Notes: a model not told the origin generated them from the letters alone. A stretch of DNA of 64,000 bases from Kibdelosporangium sp. MJ126-NF4 (GCF_000826545.1 NZ_CDME01000002.1:1621187-1685186), one strand, 5' to 3'. Shown: positions 54,970 through 63,410, counted from the first letter of the stretch. Numbers and translations are program-made.

Positions 54970-55680
54970 ATGAACGCAGGTTTGCCCGCAGCGCCCCTGT
55001 TCATCGCACAGGGCCACGACCACGTGCTCACCGTCCCGGTGAGCATCGGGCCGCTGGTGCTGAGAATAGCCCTGCTTGCCGCGGTTGCGGCCATCGCGGG
55101 GTTCGCTGTGCTGCGGGGTTTCGTTCCCGAGTCGAGCCGCGCCGCGACCGCACTGGTCGCGGCGTCGGCCGTCGGCGCCGTCGTGCTCGAACTGATGCTC
55201 TCGGCCGGGCTGGCACTGCCGTCCCAGGTTGTCGTGCTGCTGCTGGGTTTCTCAGGCGTTCCGCTGTGGCTCATCCTGACCGGGGACGAGCGGGTGGCCA
55301 GGTTCGTCGCGTGGGGACAGACAGCCGCGCCCTGGGTCGTGGCCGCGATGGCCGCGGCGGCCTTTGTCACGTGCGGATGGGCCTTGCTGTCGGGTTCGCT
55401 GCCGCCCGCCGTCCTGCACACAGCCATCGTGTTCGCGCTGACCGGGCTGTCCTGGTTCACGCTGTGCCGCCCGGCCACCACCGGCACGGCGTGGGTGGCG
55501 GTGCGCGTGGTGGCGTCTGTTCTCGCCATGGCCGCGATGGTTGGTACCGCATATACCAACGCGACACGTCCGCCGGAACCAGTTCAAGGTGCCGCACCGG
55601 CGACGAACGCGACACCGGCGTACAACGATCGCATTCAATTCCAGCCACCACAACGGGATAGCTGGACAATTCCGGCATGA
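54970..55680 (+). CDS. Membrane protein, possibly DUF6239-type natural-product protein
   Basis: 236 residues if the ATG at 54970 is used; GTGs at 54952 and 54964 are also in frame and none has a strong ribosome binding site. N-terminal FIAQGHDHVLTVPVSIGP with a conserved-looking HDH near the first helix, followed by six or seven hydrophobic helices and a 35-residue polar tail. The form fits membrane proteins annotated as DUF6239 in natural-product clusters, but I could not verify this. Last gene of the E9 operon. Confidence 0.65.
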   Translation: MNAGLPAAPLFIAQGHDHVLTVPVSIGPLVLRIALLAAVAAIAGFAVLRGFVPESSRAATALVAASAVGAVVLELMLSAGLALPSQVVVLLLGFSGVPLWLILTGDERVARFVAWGQTAAPWVVAAMAAAAFVTCGWALLSGSLPPAVLHTAIVFALTGLSWFTLCRPATTGTAWVAVRVVASVLAMAAMVGTAYTNATRPPEPVQGAAPATNATPAYNDRIQFQPPQRDSWTIPA

Positions 55681-56067
55681 ATACTCACGTTGCCGACCCG
55701 ACGACGGGTATCCGGAATGATCATTTTGCTGATCACCCTCGGTGAGAACTGTCCGGTTCCTGCCACGCTTCCAGCGGAACAACAGTCATCTCGTCCGCGT
55801 CGCCGGTGCAGCACTCGTCGCCCCACTCGGTCAAAGTCACGATGGCCGAGCGGACCCGCGAAAGCCTTCGAATCACGTCACTCCCAGTAACGCGTCCCGA
55901 ATGACCAGCGACGTCCGCCGTTCGCCGACAACTTCGAGCACGTGCGATGACACAAAGTTGTCCATCGTACGTCCGACGTATCATTCGGTACATCGTACGG
56001 GTCAGTTGCTTCAACGAACTGGCATCAAGTAGGGTCCTGACAGACGTTCAGCCAAATGGGGTGAAAC
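55681..56067. other. Intergenic region with direct repeats
   Basis: 387 bp between the E9 operon and the second AhpD-like gene. A minus-strand frame of 93 codons exists here (55733-56014), but it lacks a ribosome binding site or family resemblance. The region contains the direct repeats listed next and an AT-rich stretch near 55950-56030. Confidence 0.5.
55963..55999. promoter_or_regulatory. Direct repeat, candidate operator of the AhpD-like gene
   Basis: CATCGTACG occurs at 55963-55971 and again at 55991-55999, 28 bp apart, each holding the palindrome CGTACG. They lie about 70-100 bp upstream of the start at 56068, a position suited to a regulator binding site. Confidence 0.35.
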
Positions 56068-57153
56068 ATGGGCGGAATTCTGCTCAAGGCGGCGCTCCGT
56101 AAATCGCTGGGTAAATCGCTGTCCGGAATTCACCATCTCTCCCCCGATCCGCGGGCAGGAGGCACAGTCGCCTCGGTGCGCAGGCAGGTGGAGAGCGACT
56201 TCGGCTTGCTGGCCCCGCCGATAGCGCTGCACTCCCCCGCTCCCGACGTGATGGCCGCCTGCTGGGTCATGTTGCGGGAGGCCCTCGTCGTCACCGACCG
56301 AGTCGACCGGGACACCAAGGAAGCGGTCGCCACCGCGGTCTCGCTCTGCAACGCGTGCTCCTACTGCGTGGACGTGCACAGTATGACGTTGGAGGCGTTC
56401 GGCGAGGGCGCGCCCGACGACCCGGAGAACGACCTGCGCGTCCGTGGCTTCGCCGACTGGGCACGCCGCACCGCGTGCGCGACAACCACTCCGTGCTGTC
56501 CGCCGTATCCCGCTTCGCAGGTGCCCGAACTGATCGGGGTCGTGTTCGCGTTCCACTACGTCAACCGCATGGTGAACGTCTTCCTGCCGGACTCACCACT
56601 CCCCCGGATGGTCCCCACGGCCGCACGCGGCACAGCGTTACGCATGCTCGGCAAGCTCATGCGGTCGGCCACTCGCGGCCCCCACGACCCCGGCGCGTCG
56701 CTGCACCTGCTGCCCACCGCCACGCTGCCCACCGACCTGGCCTGGGCGCAGGACAATTCGCGCGTGGCGGACGCGTTCGCCCGTGCCACGTCGGCCATTG
56801 ACGCCGCCGGTGCGCGCTCGGTCCCCGACTCGGTGCGGGCGCTGCTCACCCGCATGCTGGCCGACTGGATCGGCGACCCGCCCGGCCTGAGCCGCACGTG
56901 GGTCACCGACGCGGTGGCCGAACTGCCGTCGGCGGACCGACCGGCGGGCGAGCTGGCGCTGATCACCGCGCTGGCGTCGTTCCAGCTGGACACGCCGACC
57001 ATCGACCGGTTCCGCAAGACCCGGCCGGACGATCGGTCCCTTGTGGAGCTGACGGCGTGGGCGAGCATGGCCGCGGCCCGCCGGATCGGCTCGTGGATCG
57101 GCGTCGGACAGTGCTCGCACGGCAAGTGCACCGACAACTCCGTGGAGACATAG
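56068..57153 (+). CDS. AhpD/carboxymuconolactone-decarboxylase-fold protein, copy B
   Basis: 361 residues; GGGGTGA ahead of the ATG. It parallels copy A (6260..7309): FGLLAPPIALHSPAPDVMAA, the CxxC site in NACSYCVDVHS near residue 95, and HYVNRMVNVFLPDSPLPRM near 170. It contains one TTA codon (56638-56640). One copy flanks each side of the enediyne core genes. Function unresolved; thiol redox chemistry at the CxxC pair is known for some AhpD relatives. Confidence 0.75.
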   Translation: MGGILLKAALRKSLGKSLSGIHHLSPDPRAGGTVASVRRQVESDFGLLAPPIALHSPAPDVMAACWVMLREALVVTDRVDRDTKEAVATAVSLCNACSYCVDVHSMTLEAFGEGAPDDPENDLRVRGFADWARRTACATTTPCCPPYPASQVPELIGVVFAFHYVNRMVNVFLPDSPLPRMVPTAARGTALRMLGKLMRSATRGPHDPGASLHLLPTATLPTDLAWAQDNSRVADAFARATSAIDAAGARSVPDSVRALLTRMLADWIGDPPGLSRTWVTDAVAELPSADRPAGELALITALASFQLDTPTIDRFRKTRPDDRSLVELTAWASMAAARRIGSWIGVGQCSHGKCTDNSVET

Positions 57154-57260
57154 TTCCCTACCGCCTCTTTCGTTTGCAGCACAACGGAAGATGCGTATCA
57201 CGGGCCCGCTGTTGCAGTCTGGGGTGGATCGCACTGCGACTACGGCGGGAGGAGTGGCGG

Positions 57261-58067
57261 ATGACCGCGCCACAGACCGTGATCTCGGACCTGAAGGCCG
57301 ACGCCGACCAACTCAGGCGGCTGCTGTCGGGACTCGACGCCGCCGAGTGGGCAACGCCGACCCCGGCGCCGGGGTGGACGATAGCGCACCAGATCGCCCA
57401 CCTGGCAGCGACTTTCCGGATAGCGGGCCTCGCAGCGGCCGATCCGGACACGTTCGCCAAGCTCGCCGAGCAGGTGAACACCGACTTCGAGTCGGCGGTC
57501 ACGGCCGCGCTGCAGCCGTATCTCGCCCTACCGCCGGAGAAACTGCTCGGCGCGTGGTACGGCGAGCTGACCAAGGCCGCGGACGCGCTCGAAGCCATCC
57601 CGGACGGCCAGGTCGTTCCCTGGCTGGTCAACCCGCTGCCCCCGGCGGTGCTCGCCAGCGCGGGCATGATGGAGCTGTTCGGGCACGGGCAGGACGTCGC
57701 CGACGCGCTCGGCGTCGAGGTCGAGCGGACCGACCGGATCGCCCACCTGATCGGTTTCATCGTGCACACACGGCACTTCGGCTACCTGGCACGCGGCCTG
57801 ACACCGCCGACCGAGGACTTCCGGTTCGAGGTGACCGGCCCGTCCGGGACACTGTGGACGTTCGGGCCACCGGCCGCGACCCAGCGGATCGAGGGCCCCG
57901 CGGTGGATCTCTGCCTGGTGGCCAGCCGACGCAGGCACCACGAGGATCTCGCGCTGGTGGCCACCGGCGAGCACGCCGAACACTGGCTGGAGATCGCGCA
58001 GGCCTACCGCGGTCCCGCCGGTGAGGGCCGCAAACCAGGCCAGTTCGCCAAAGCCGCGCAAGACTAG
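57261..58067 (+). CDS. DinB/maleylpyruvate-isomerase-like protein (TIGR03084-type)
   Basis: 268 residues; ATG 57261 preceded by GGGAGGAG. The N-terminal four-helix domain has GWTIAHQIAHLA near residue 37 and FGHGQDVADALG near 140, giving the histidine triad of mycothiol-dependent maleylpyruvate-isomerase-like proteins that bind a divalent metal. The C-terminal beta domain (FEVTGPSGTLWTFG) fits the TIGR03084 group. Such proteins may use mycothiol for detoxification, which would suit a producer of DNA-cleaving compounds, but there is no direct evidence. Confidence 0.8.
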   Translation: MTAPQTVISDLKADADQLRRLLSGLDAAEWATPTPAPGWTIAHQIAHLAATFRIAGLAAADPDTFAKLAEQVNTDFESAVTAALQPYLALPPEKLLGAWYGELTKAADALEAIPDGQVVPWLVNPLPPAVLASAGMMELFGHGQDVADALGVEVERTDRIAHLIGFIVHTRHFGYLARGLTPPTEDFRFEVTGPSGTLWTFGPPAATQRIEGPAVDLCLVASRRRHHEDLALVATGEHAEHWLEIAQAYRGPAGEGRKPGQFAKAAQD

Positions 58068-58074
58068 TCCAGCG

Positions 58075-59496
58075 ATGACGGTACGGCCATGGCGGGCGTT
58101 GCTCGTCCTGTGTGTCGCGAACTTCCTCGTCCTGCTGGACACCACGATCGTCAACACGGCCGCGCCGAGCATCATGACGACGATCGGCGCGGGCCTCGAC
58201 GACATCCTGTGGGTGATCAACGGCTACCTGATCGTGTTCGCCGCGCTGTTGATCCCGTTCGGCAGGCTGGGCGACCGGCTCGGCCCGCGCACGTTGTTCG
58301 TCGCCGGGCTGACGCTGTTCGTGGTCACGTCCGTCCTGTGTGCGCTGTCCCCGCAACCCGGATGGCTGGTGGCCTTCCGGGTCGGGCAGGGCCTCGGCGC
58401 GGCCATGCTGGTGCCGCAGTCGCTCGTGCTGATCTCGGCGATCTTCCCGGCGAACCGGCGCGGGGCCGCGTTCGGCATCTTCACCGCGGTCGCCGGGATC
58501 GCCTCGGTGGCCGGGCCGACCCTCGGTGGCCTGCTGATCGCCCAGTTCGGCTGGCCGTCGGTGTTCCTGCTCAACGTCCCGATCGGACTGGCCGGTATCG
58601 TCGGCGCGTTGCGGATGGTGCCGCCGATCCGCGCCGGTGGCGTGCACCGGTTCGACGTCGTCGGCGTCGGCCTGATCTCGGTATGCCTGATCGGTTTCAT
58701 CTACGCGCTCGTCGAGAGCGGATCCGCCTGGATGTACGCGGGGTCGGCGCTTCTGCTCGTGCTGTTCGTGCTCTGGGAACGCCGTCACCCGGAACCGCTG
58801 GTGCCGTTCGTGCTCTACCGCGACCGCGGATACGCCGTGGCCACTGTGATCACGTTCGTCACCTCGTACGCGACAACAGGTTTCCTACTGGTCTTCGTGC
58901 TGCACACGCAGAACGTCATGGGCATGGACGCGTTCTCGTCCGGCGTGTCCGCACTACCATGGACGTTGGCGCTGAGCGCGGTCGCACCGGTCGCGGGCAG
59001 GTTCGCCGACCGGATCGACGGCCGGATCCTGCTCGGCGCCGGTGTGCTGGTGTTCGCCGTCGGTGTCTTCGCCTTCCCGCAGTCGTTCACGTGGCCGCTG
59101 ATCGCCATCGGCGTCGGACAGGGCCTGGCCATCGCTCCCACCACAACCTTGGCACTGCGCCACATTCCCGCCGAACGCGCGGGCGCTGCGTCCGGGGTGC
59201 TCAACACGGCCAGGCAGATCGGCGCGGCGGTCGGCGCCGCGTTGTCCGGCGCGGTGCTGCTGGCGTTCTCCGCGCACACTGCGTTGACAGTGCTTTCGTT
59301 GACGCTGCTCGCCGCCGCCCCGCTCAGCCTGTTCCTGACACCACACGGAGGATCCGATGGCCCACATCGAACTGAGCACCAGCCTGCCGGGCATCAGCGG
59401 ACTGTTCCAGTACCGTCCGTCGACGGCGAAACCGCTGACCGAGCTGGCCGAAACGCTGCTGAGGGAACCCAATTCCCTGACCCGCGGCGAACGTGA
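58075..59496 (+). CDS. MFS transporter (DHA2 type)
   Basis: 473 residues from ATG 58075. Fourteen hydrophobic segments, NFLVLLDTTIVNTAAPSI in helix 1, IPFGRLGDRLGPRTLFV in loop 2-3 and the AGIASVAGPTLGGLL motif C in helix 5. Beyond the last helix (about residue 425) a polar tail of some 45 residues runs 140 bp into the next gene in another frame; the tail does not look like a domain. The overlap could be natural or the result of a lost stop. Probably an efflux pump; relation to the cluster uncertain. Confidence 0.85.
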   Translation: MTVRPWRALLVLCVANFLVLLDTTIVNTAAPSIMTTIGAGLDDILWVINGYLIVFAALLIPFGRLGDRLGPRTLFVAGLTLFVVTSVLCALSPQPGWLVAFRVGQGLGAAMLVPQSLVLISAIFPANRRGAAFGIFTAVAGIASVAGPTLGGLLIAQFGWPSVFLLNVPIGLAGIVGALRMVPPIRAGGVHRFDVVGVGLISVCLIGFIYALVESGSAWMYAGSALLLVLFVLWERRHPEPLVPFVLYRDRGYAVATVITFVTSYATTGFLLVFVLHTQNVMGMDAFSSGVSALPWTLALSAVAPVAGRFADRIDGRILLGAGVLVFAVGVFAFPQSFTWPLIAIGVGQGLAIAPTTTLALRHIPAERAGAASGVLNTARQIGAAVGAALSGAVLLAFSAHTALTVLSLTLLAAAPLSLFLTPHGGSDGPHRTEHQPAGHQRTVPVPSVDGETADRAGRNAAEGTQFPDPRRT

Positions 59497-59875
59497 GCTG
59501 ATCGCGACCACGGTCTCGCGAGGCAACGAGTGCACGTTCTGCGCCAACTCGCACGCCGCGATCGCCGCGGCGGAACTCGGCGTGGACGACGTCGACGCCG
59601 CACCCCGTTCGACCAAGCTGACCGCACTGCTCGACATCGCTTTGCAGGTAAGGGAAAGCGGGCGCGCGGTGACCGAGAAGGCGATCGACGCGGCCCGTGC
59701 CGAAGGCGCGACCGATGTGGAGATCCACGACACCGTCCTGATCGCGGCCGCGTTCTGCATGTTCAACAGGTATGTCGACGGTCTCGGTACGGCGGCGCCA
59801 GAGCACGCCCGCAGCTACCTCCCGATCGCGAAGGCCATCACCGAGCACGGCTACGTCGCCGCGACAAGGTCCTAG
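59357..59875 (+). CDS. AhpD-family peroxidase-related protein
   Basis: 172 residues; GGAGG 6 nt before the ATG. The AhpD catalytic motif is TFCANSHA (residues about 58-65), with CxxC displaced to CTFC and the usual downstream histidine, and helices matching carboxymuconolactone-decarboxylase-like peroxidase partners. It begins 140 bp before the MFS frame ends and its stop shares bases with the end of the convergent TetR gene. Known relatives reduce peroxides or relay electrons to peroxiredoxins. Confidence 0.82.
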   Translation: MAHIELSTSLPGISGLFQYRPSTAKPLTELAETLLREPNSLTRGERELIATTVSRGNECTFCANSHAAIAAAELGVDDVDAAPRSTKLTALLDIALQVRESGRAVTEKAIDAARAEGATDVEIHDTVLIAAAFCMFNRYVDGLGTAAPEHARSYLPIAKAITEHGYVAATRS

Positions 59876-60393
59876 AGACCACGTGCCAAGGCGGCGAGCA
59901 GTCCTTCGACGGCCTCGTCACGCGCCTGGTCCGGCAGGTCCTTCAGCGGCCCGCCGGACACCAGCAGGGCGAGGCCGTGCACTGCCGACCACACCGCCAT
60001 CTCGGTCGCCGGGTCGAGCCGGACGCCGTCCACCACCCGGAACGGCCGGTGCTCCGGTGTCGCCCGCACCGAGATGGTCCGGAACAAGCCTGGTTGCATG
60101 ACGGCGAAACAGATGTAGGCGTGGGCGGCGGCGGAGAGGCCACTTGCTGTGGCTGGCTGACGTTGCCGCATCGCGTGGGCCAGCCGTCGCACCACGCGTT
60201 GCCGGACGGCCGACACCAACTGCTCGCGATCGGTGAAATGGCGGTACACGGCCGAAGGAGCGACACCGACGGCGCGGGCTGCGGCCCGGACGCTGATCGC
60301 GTCCGGGCCGCCCGCCGCCGCGAGCTCGACCGCCGCGGTGACGAGTGCGTTGGGCAAGTCGCCGTGGTGATAGGCGCGTGGCGGTCCGGCCAT
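59872..60393 (-). CDS. TetR-family transcriptional regulator
   Basis: 173 residues from the ATG at 60393; a GTG at 60453 would add 20 residues. N-terminal HTH: PNALVTAAVELAAAGGPDAI, VRAAARAVGVAPSAVYRHF and REQLVSAVRQRVV. The C-terminal ligand-binding part resembles WHG-type TetR regulators. It ends on the stop of the AhpD gene (4-bp convergent overlap). Likely controls the neighbouring MFS-AhpD pair, as is common for TetR-efflux pairs. Confidence 0.85.
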   Translation of the reverse strand: MAGPPRAYHHGDLPNALVTAAVELAAAGGPDAISVRAAARAVGVAPSAVYRHFTDREQLVSAVRQRVVRRLAHAMRQRQPATASGLSAAAHAYICFAVMQPGLFRTISVRATPEHRPFRVVDGVRLDPATEMAVWSAVHGLALLVSGGPLKDLPDQARDEAVEGLLAALARGL

Positions 60394-60492
60394 CGGTCTG
60401 GCCGGGATCAGGCCGCGCGGCGGAGGTATCGGGTCACGCTTCCTGATCCTCACCGAGAACCAGGCGGTCCCGCTTCTCCCTCGTTGCCCAGA

Positions 60493-61557
60493 TCAGACAC
60501 CCAGTTCCTGGGCCGCGAGACCGGTGCCCTCGATGCGCGCGGCGACCTTCGCGAACGCGGTGTCCCGTGAGGTCGACGTGTCGTCGGCGAACGGCGAGAA
60601 CCCGCAGTCGTCACAGGTGCCGAGCCGGTCGGGCGTGATGTACCGCGCCGCTTCGAGCACCCGGTCGCGCACCTCCTGCGGCGTCTCGACCCTCGGGTCG
60701 ACCGGATCGGTCACCCCGACGAAGATCCGCTGAGCCTGGTCCGAGTGATCGGCGATCAGCCGGAGCACCCGTGCCTTGTCCTGCTCGCTGGCCAGTTGGA
60801 CGTAGAAATTGCCGACGTGCAGCCGGAACAGGTCCGGCAGCAGTTCGGCGTAATCGACGTCGAGGCTGTGCACCGAATCCTGGTCACCGCCGGGACACGT
60901 GTGCACACCGAGCTTCGCGCGTTCCTCGGCCGAAAAACGATCGAGCACAGTGTTGTTCACAGCGATGAAATCGCGCAGCACACCCTTGGACGGGTCAAGC
61001 TTGATCGCCAACCTCCCCTCGGTGAAATCCAGCTGAACAGAATCGGCGCCCGCGTCGAGGCACGCCCTGATGTCGGCCTCGGCCTCGTCGGCGAGGTCGC
61101 TGAGGAACTCCTCGCGTGGGTATCCGTCGATGCCGTCGGCCGGGTACAGCAGGCTCAACGCGGACGGCGCGATCACCGCCTGCTTGACACGCCGGTCCGT
61201 GAGCGACTTCGCCTTGTCCAGGTAGGTCACGGCTTTGACGCCGTAGCGGAACGGGCCTTCGGTCAGCCGGGGCAGCTGCCTGGTGTGCCCGTCGGCGAAC
61301 GGGATGACCGCGCCGTCCGGTGCGAGCCCCGTCAGTCCCTGCAATGGATATCCCACGAAACTCGGTTTCGACTGCTCACCGTCGACGACCACCGGTGAGC
61401 CTGTTTCCACGAAAAGTTCGATGGTCTCGGCGACGGCGCGGGAGCAGGTGGCGTCGAGCGATTCCTGGTCGATCCGGCCGGACTGGAAATCGGCCATTGC
61501 GTCCAGCAGGTACTTCGGGCGGGGAATGCTACCGATCGGCTCAGTGGGGAGAGGCAT
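60493..61557 (-). CDS. MetE-like (cobalamin-independent methionine synthase C-domain) protein
   Basis: 354 residues, half the size of full MetE, so it corresponds to the C-terminal catalytic barrel only. Zinc-ligand-type residues are in HTCPGGDQDS near residue 219 and in LGTCDDCGFSPF near 317; PIGSIPRP at the N-terminus and SVQLDFTEGRLAIK fit the UROD/MetE-like barrel. Stand-alone copies are found as methyl transfer enzymes of varied acceptors. A 14-bp palindrome lies 17 bp upstream of the start. No link to the enediyne genes is evident. Confidence 0.85.
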   Translation of the reverse strand: MPLPTEPIGSIPRPKYLLDAMADFQSGRIDQESLDATCSRAVAETIELFVETGSPVVVDGEQSKPSFVGYPLQGLTGLAPDGAVIPFADGHTRQLPRLTEGPFRYGVKAVTYLDKAKSLTDRRVKQAVIAPSALSLLYPADGIDGYPREEFLSDLADEAEADIRACLDAGADSVQLDFTEGRLAIKLDPSKGVLRDFIAVNNTVLDRFSAEERAKLGVHTCPGGDQDSVHSLDVDYAELLPDLFRLHVGNFYVQLASEQDKARVLRLIADHSDQAQRIFVGVTDPVDPRVETPQEVRDRVLEAARYITPDRLGTCDDCGFSPFADDTSTSRDTAFAKVAARIEGTGLAAQELGV

Positions 61558-61573
61558 ACGCCAATCCTGGCGG

Positions 61574-61587
61574 CGCCGACGTCGGCG
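61574..61587. promoter_or_regulatory. 14-bp perfect palindrome upstream of the MetE-like gene
   Basis: CGCCGACGTCGGCG, loop-free, 17 bp before the start at 61557. Its position within the leader suggests an operator for a dimeric repressor. Confidence 0.35.
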
Positions 61588-61671
61588 AAAAAGACCCCTT
61601 CACCCGAATGTCAGCACGTTCGAACAAGCAGTGATCATTCCGCTCTGCTACGGCTTTGCGATATCCGGCCG

Positions 61672-62580
61672 TCACTGCCTGCCCGGTGGGGCGGCTGCGA
61701 GGTCACGCGACGAGGCGGTGCGCAGCCGTGCCTCCGTCAGGTCGGCCACTCGGCCGACGAACGCCACCACCGCGTTGTCGTGAACCGCGATGACGAGCCC
61801 GAACTGGCTGTCGCGGTCGTCGAAGACCCAGCGGCCGTCGATCTCCTGACAGGTGTGGGAATTCTGGTCGCCGTGGAAGAAAGCGCGGGCGTCCTCGCAG
61901 GTTCGGGGCTGCCGATCGGCGCGGCGGACGCTGACGGTCACGAGGACGGACCCCCTGTCGACCGGGACGTAGCGCAGAACCAGCGGTGGGTTCTCGCCAG
62001 TGAGTTCCACGGATTCGAGTCGGTGGCCGGGGATGTCCGCGAGCACCATGGGCACCCCGGTTGCGGCGAGCGCGGCTTCCCGCGAGCTGCGGGCGATCGC
62101 CAACCACCCCAGGGATCCGGCGATCGCGACCACGACGGCCAGCCCGATCGCGGTGCAGCGGCCCGGGGGTCCGACCGTTTCCCTCGGCGAGGCGGCCAAC
62201 GCAGCCGCCGCGTATCCGAGTGGCGCGAAAGCCGCACCGTATGCCAGCACTCCCGGGTCGACGGTCGTCGGCACATGCGGCACACCGAGTCGCACGCTCA
62301 GCGCAGCCAGTGCCACAGTGAGTGTCAGTCCCGCCAGCGAGACCACAACTGGCTTTGCCAGCCCGAGCAGCCACGCCGCCAGCCCGCCGAGCAGCAGGCC
62401 GCTGACCGGGACGCCGACGAACATGGCGAACAACGCCCGCAGCGGGCGGGTGTGGGTGTCCTCGCCTGCCAGTGCGGCGGGCAGCGCGAAAGCGACCTGC
62501 GCGACCAGCACCAGGGTGCCGACCACCGCGCCCCGCCACAACGCGCCCGAACGCGACAACGGCAGCACGACAGCGGGCAT
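61672..62580 (-). CDS. Membrane protein with extracytoplasmic C-terminal domain
   Basis: 302 residues from ATG 62580. Four to five hydrophobic helices (first about residues 13-37, last about 150-172), then a 130-residue soluble domain beginning after the last helix, with two cysteines (TCEDARAFFHGDQ, HTCQEIDGRWVF) that could form a disulphide outside the cell. No family recognised. It is divergent from the secreted protein at 62697. Confidence 0.7.
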   Translation of the reverse strand: MPAVVLPLSRSGALWRGAVVGTLVLVAQVAFALPAALAGEDTHTRPLRALFAMFVGVPVSGLLLGGLAAWLLGLAKPVVVSLAGLTLTVALAALSVRLGVPHVPTTVDPGVLAYGAAFAPLGYAAAALAASPRETVGPPGRCTAIGLAVVVAIAGSLGWLAIARSSREAALAATGVPMVLADIPGHRLESVELTGENPPLVLRYVPVDRGSVLVTVSVRRADRQPRTCEDARAFFHGDQNSHTCQEIDGRWVFDDRDSQFGLVIAVHDNAVVAFVGRVADLTEARLRTASSRDLAAAPPGRQ

Positions 62581-62696
62581 CGAACGATTATGTCCCACTG
62601 ACTGGCGGGGCTGATCGGCTGGCCGACGCACGATCTTGACGCCGCCCGCATAATGAGGATGTCCGCCGTCACACACCATGAAAGGTTCGATGACGG

Positions 62697-63410
62697 ATGG
62701 GCACCTTCCGAAAGCTCCTCGTGCTACCGCTGGCCGCGACGCTGGCGTTACTGCTCACCGCTCCCGCGCGGGCCGCGACGATCTGGACCGGTGATCCCGC
62801 CGGTGGACTGCGCGTGTTCGGCAACATGAACTGCGATTCGCCCGGCACCGTGACCGCGGTCGACGACGCGACCCACGGCAAGGTCTGGCGGTACACCAAA
62901 CCCGCCGGCAGCAACCGTTGTGAGAGCCACGGCATCGCCGTCGACGGCAAGCGATACGAGTTCCGCAACGGCTCCACGTACTACCTCGGCTGGCGCAGCA
63001 AACTGTCCAGCACGGTCAACAACAACGCCACCTTCCAGTGGAAGTCCTACGGCGACCACATCCAGAACTACCCGGTCGTGCTCAAGGTGATCAGCGGCAG
63101 GGTCTCCATGCTGCAGCGCCAGCCCGGCAACGTCCAGCGGATCATCTGGTCGAAGCCGATCACCGCGAACGGCTGGCACAGCTATGTGATCGGCCTGCAC
63201 CTGTCCAGCGCGACCACCGGCGGCTGGGTCGAGCTCTGGTTCGACGGCCAGAAGCAGACGTTCACCGACGACTCGCAGCGCTGGGCGTGCCGGACGTGGG
63301 ACAGCATCAACGAGCCGAAGTGGGGCGTCTACGGCGCCGAGGGCACCTCGGTGAACAACTACGTCGACGCGCTCAAGGTCGGTAGCGAATACGCGGACGT
63401 CGCCCCGTAG
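62697..63410 (+). CDS. Secreted polysaccharide-lyase-like (heparin lyase I type) protein
   Basis: 237 residues. A clear Sec signal peptide (KLLVLPLAATLALLLTAPAR) with cleavage after ARA near residue 27. The mature part has the jelly-roll features of the Polysacc_lyase family: WKSYGDHIQNYPVVLKVISG, NGWHSYVIGLHLS and GWVELWFDGQKQTF. Members cleave or bind acidic polysaccharides; catalytic residues could not be verified by eye. Unrelated in appearance to the enediyne genes. Confidence 0.75.
   Translation: MGTFRKLLVLPLAATLALLLTAPARAATIWTGDPAGGLRVFGNMNCDSPGTVTAVDDATHGKVWRYTKPAGSNRCESHGIAVDGKRYEFRNGSTYYLGWRSKLSSTVNNNATFQWKSYGDHIQNYPVVLKVISGRVSMLQRQPGNVQRIIWSKPITANGWHSYVIGLHLSSATTGGWVELWFDGQKQTFTDDSQRWACRTWDSINEPKWGVYGAEGTSVNNYVDALKVGSEYADVAP

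Noticed and set aside
55733..56014. A 93-codon minus-strand frame between the E9 operon and the AhpD-like gene
   Set aside because: No ribosome binding site, mixed codon use in its first half and no recognisable family; its last third looks more gene-like, so it might be a remnant, but it is not supported as a gene.
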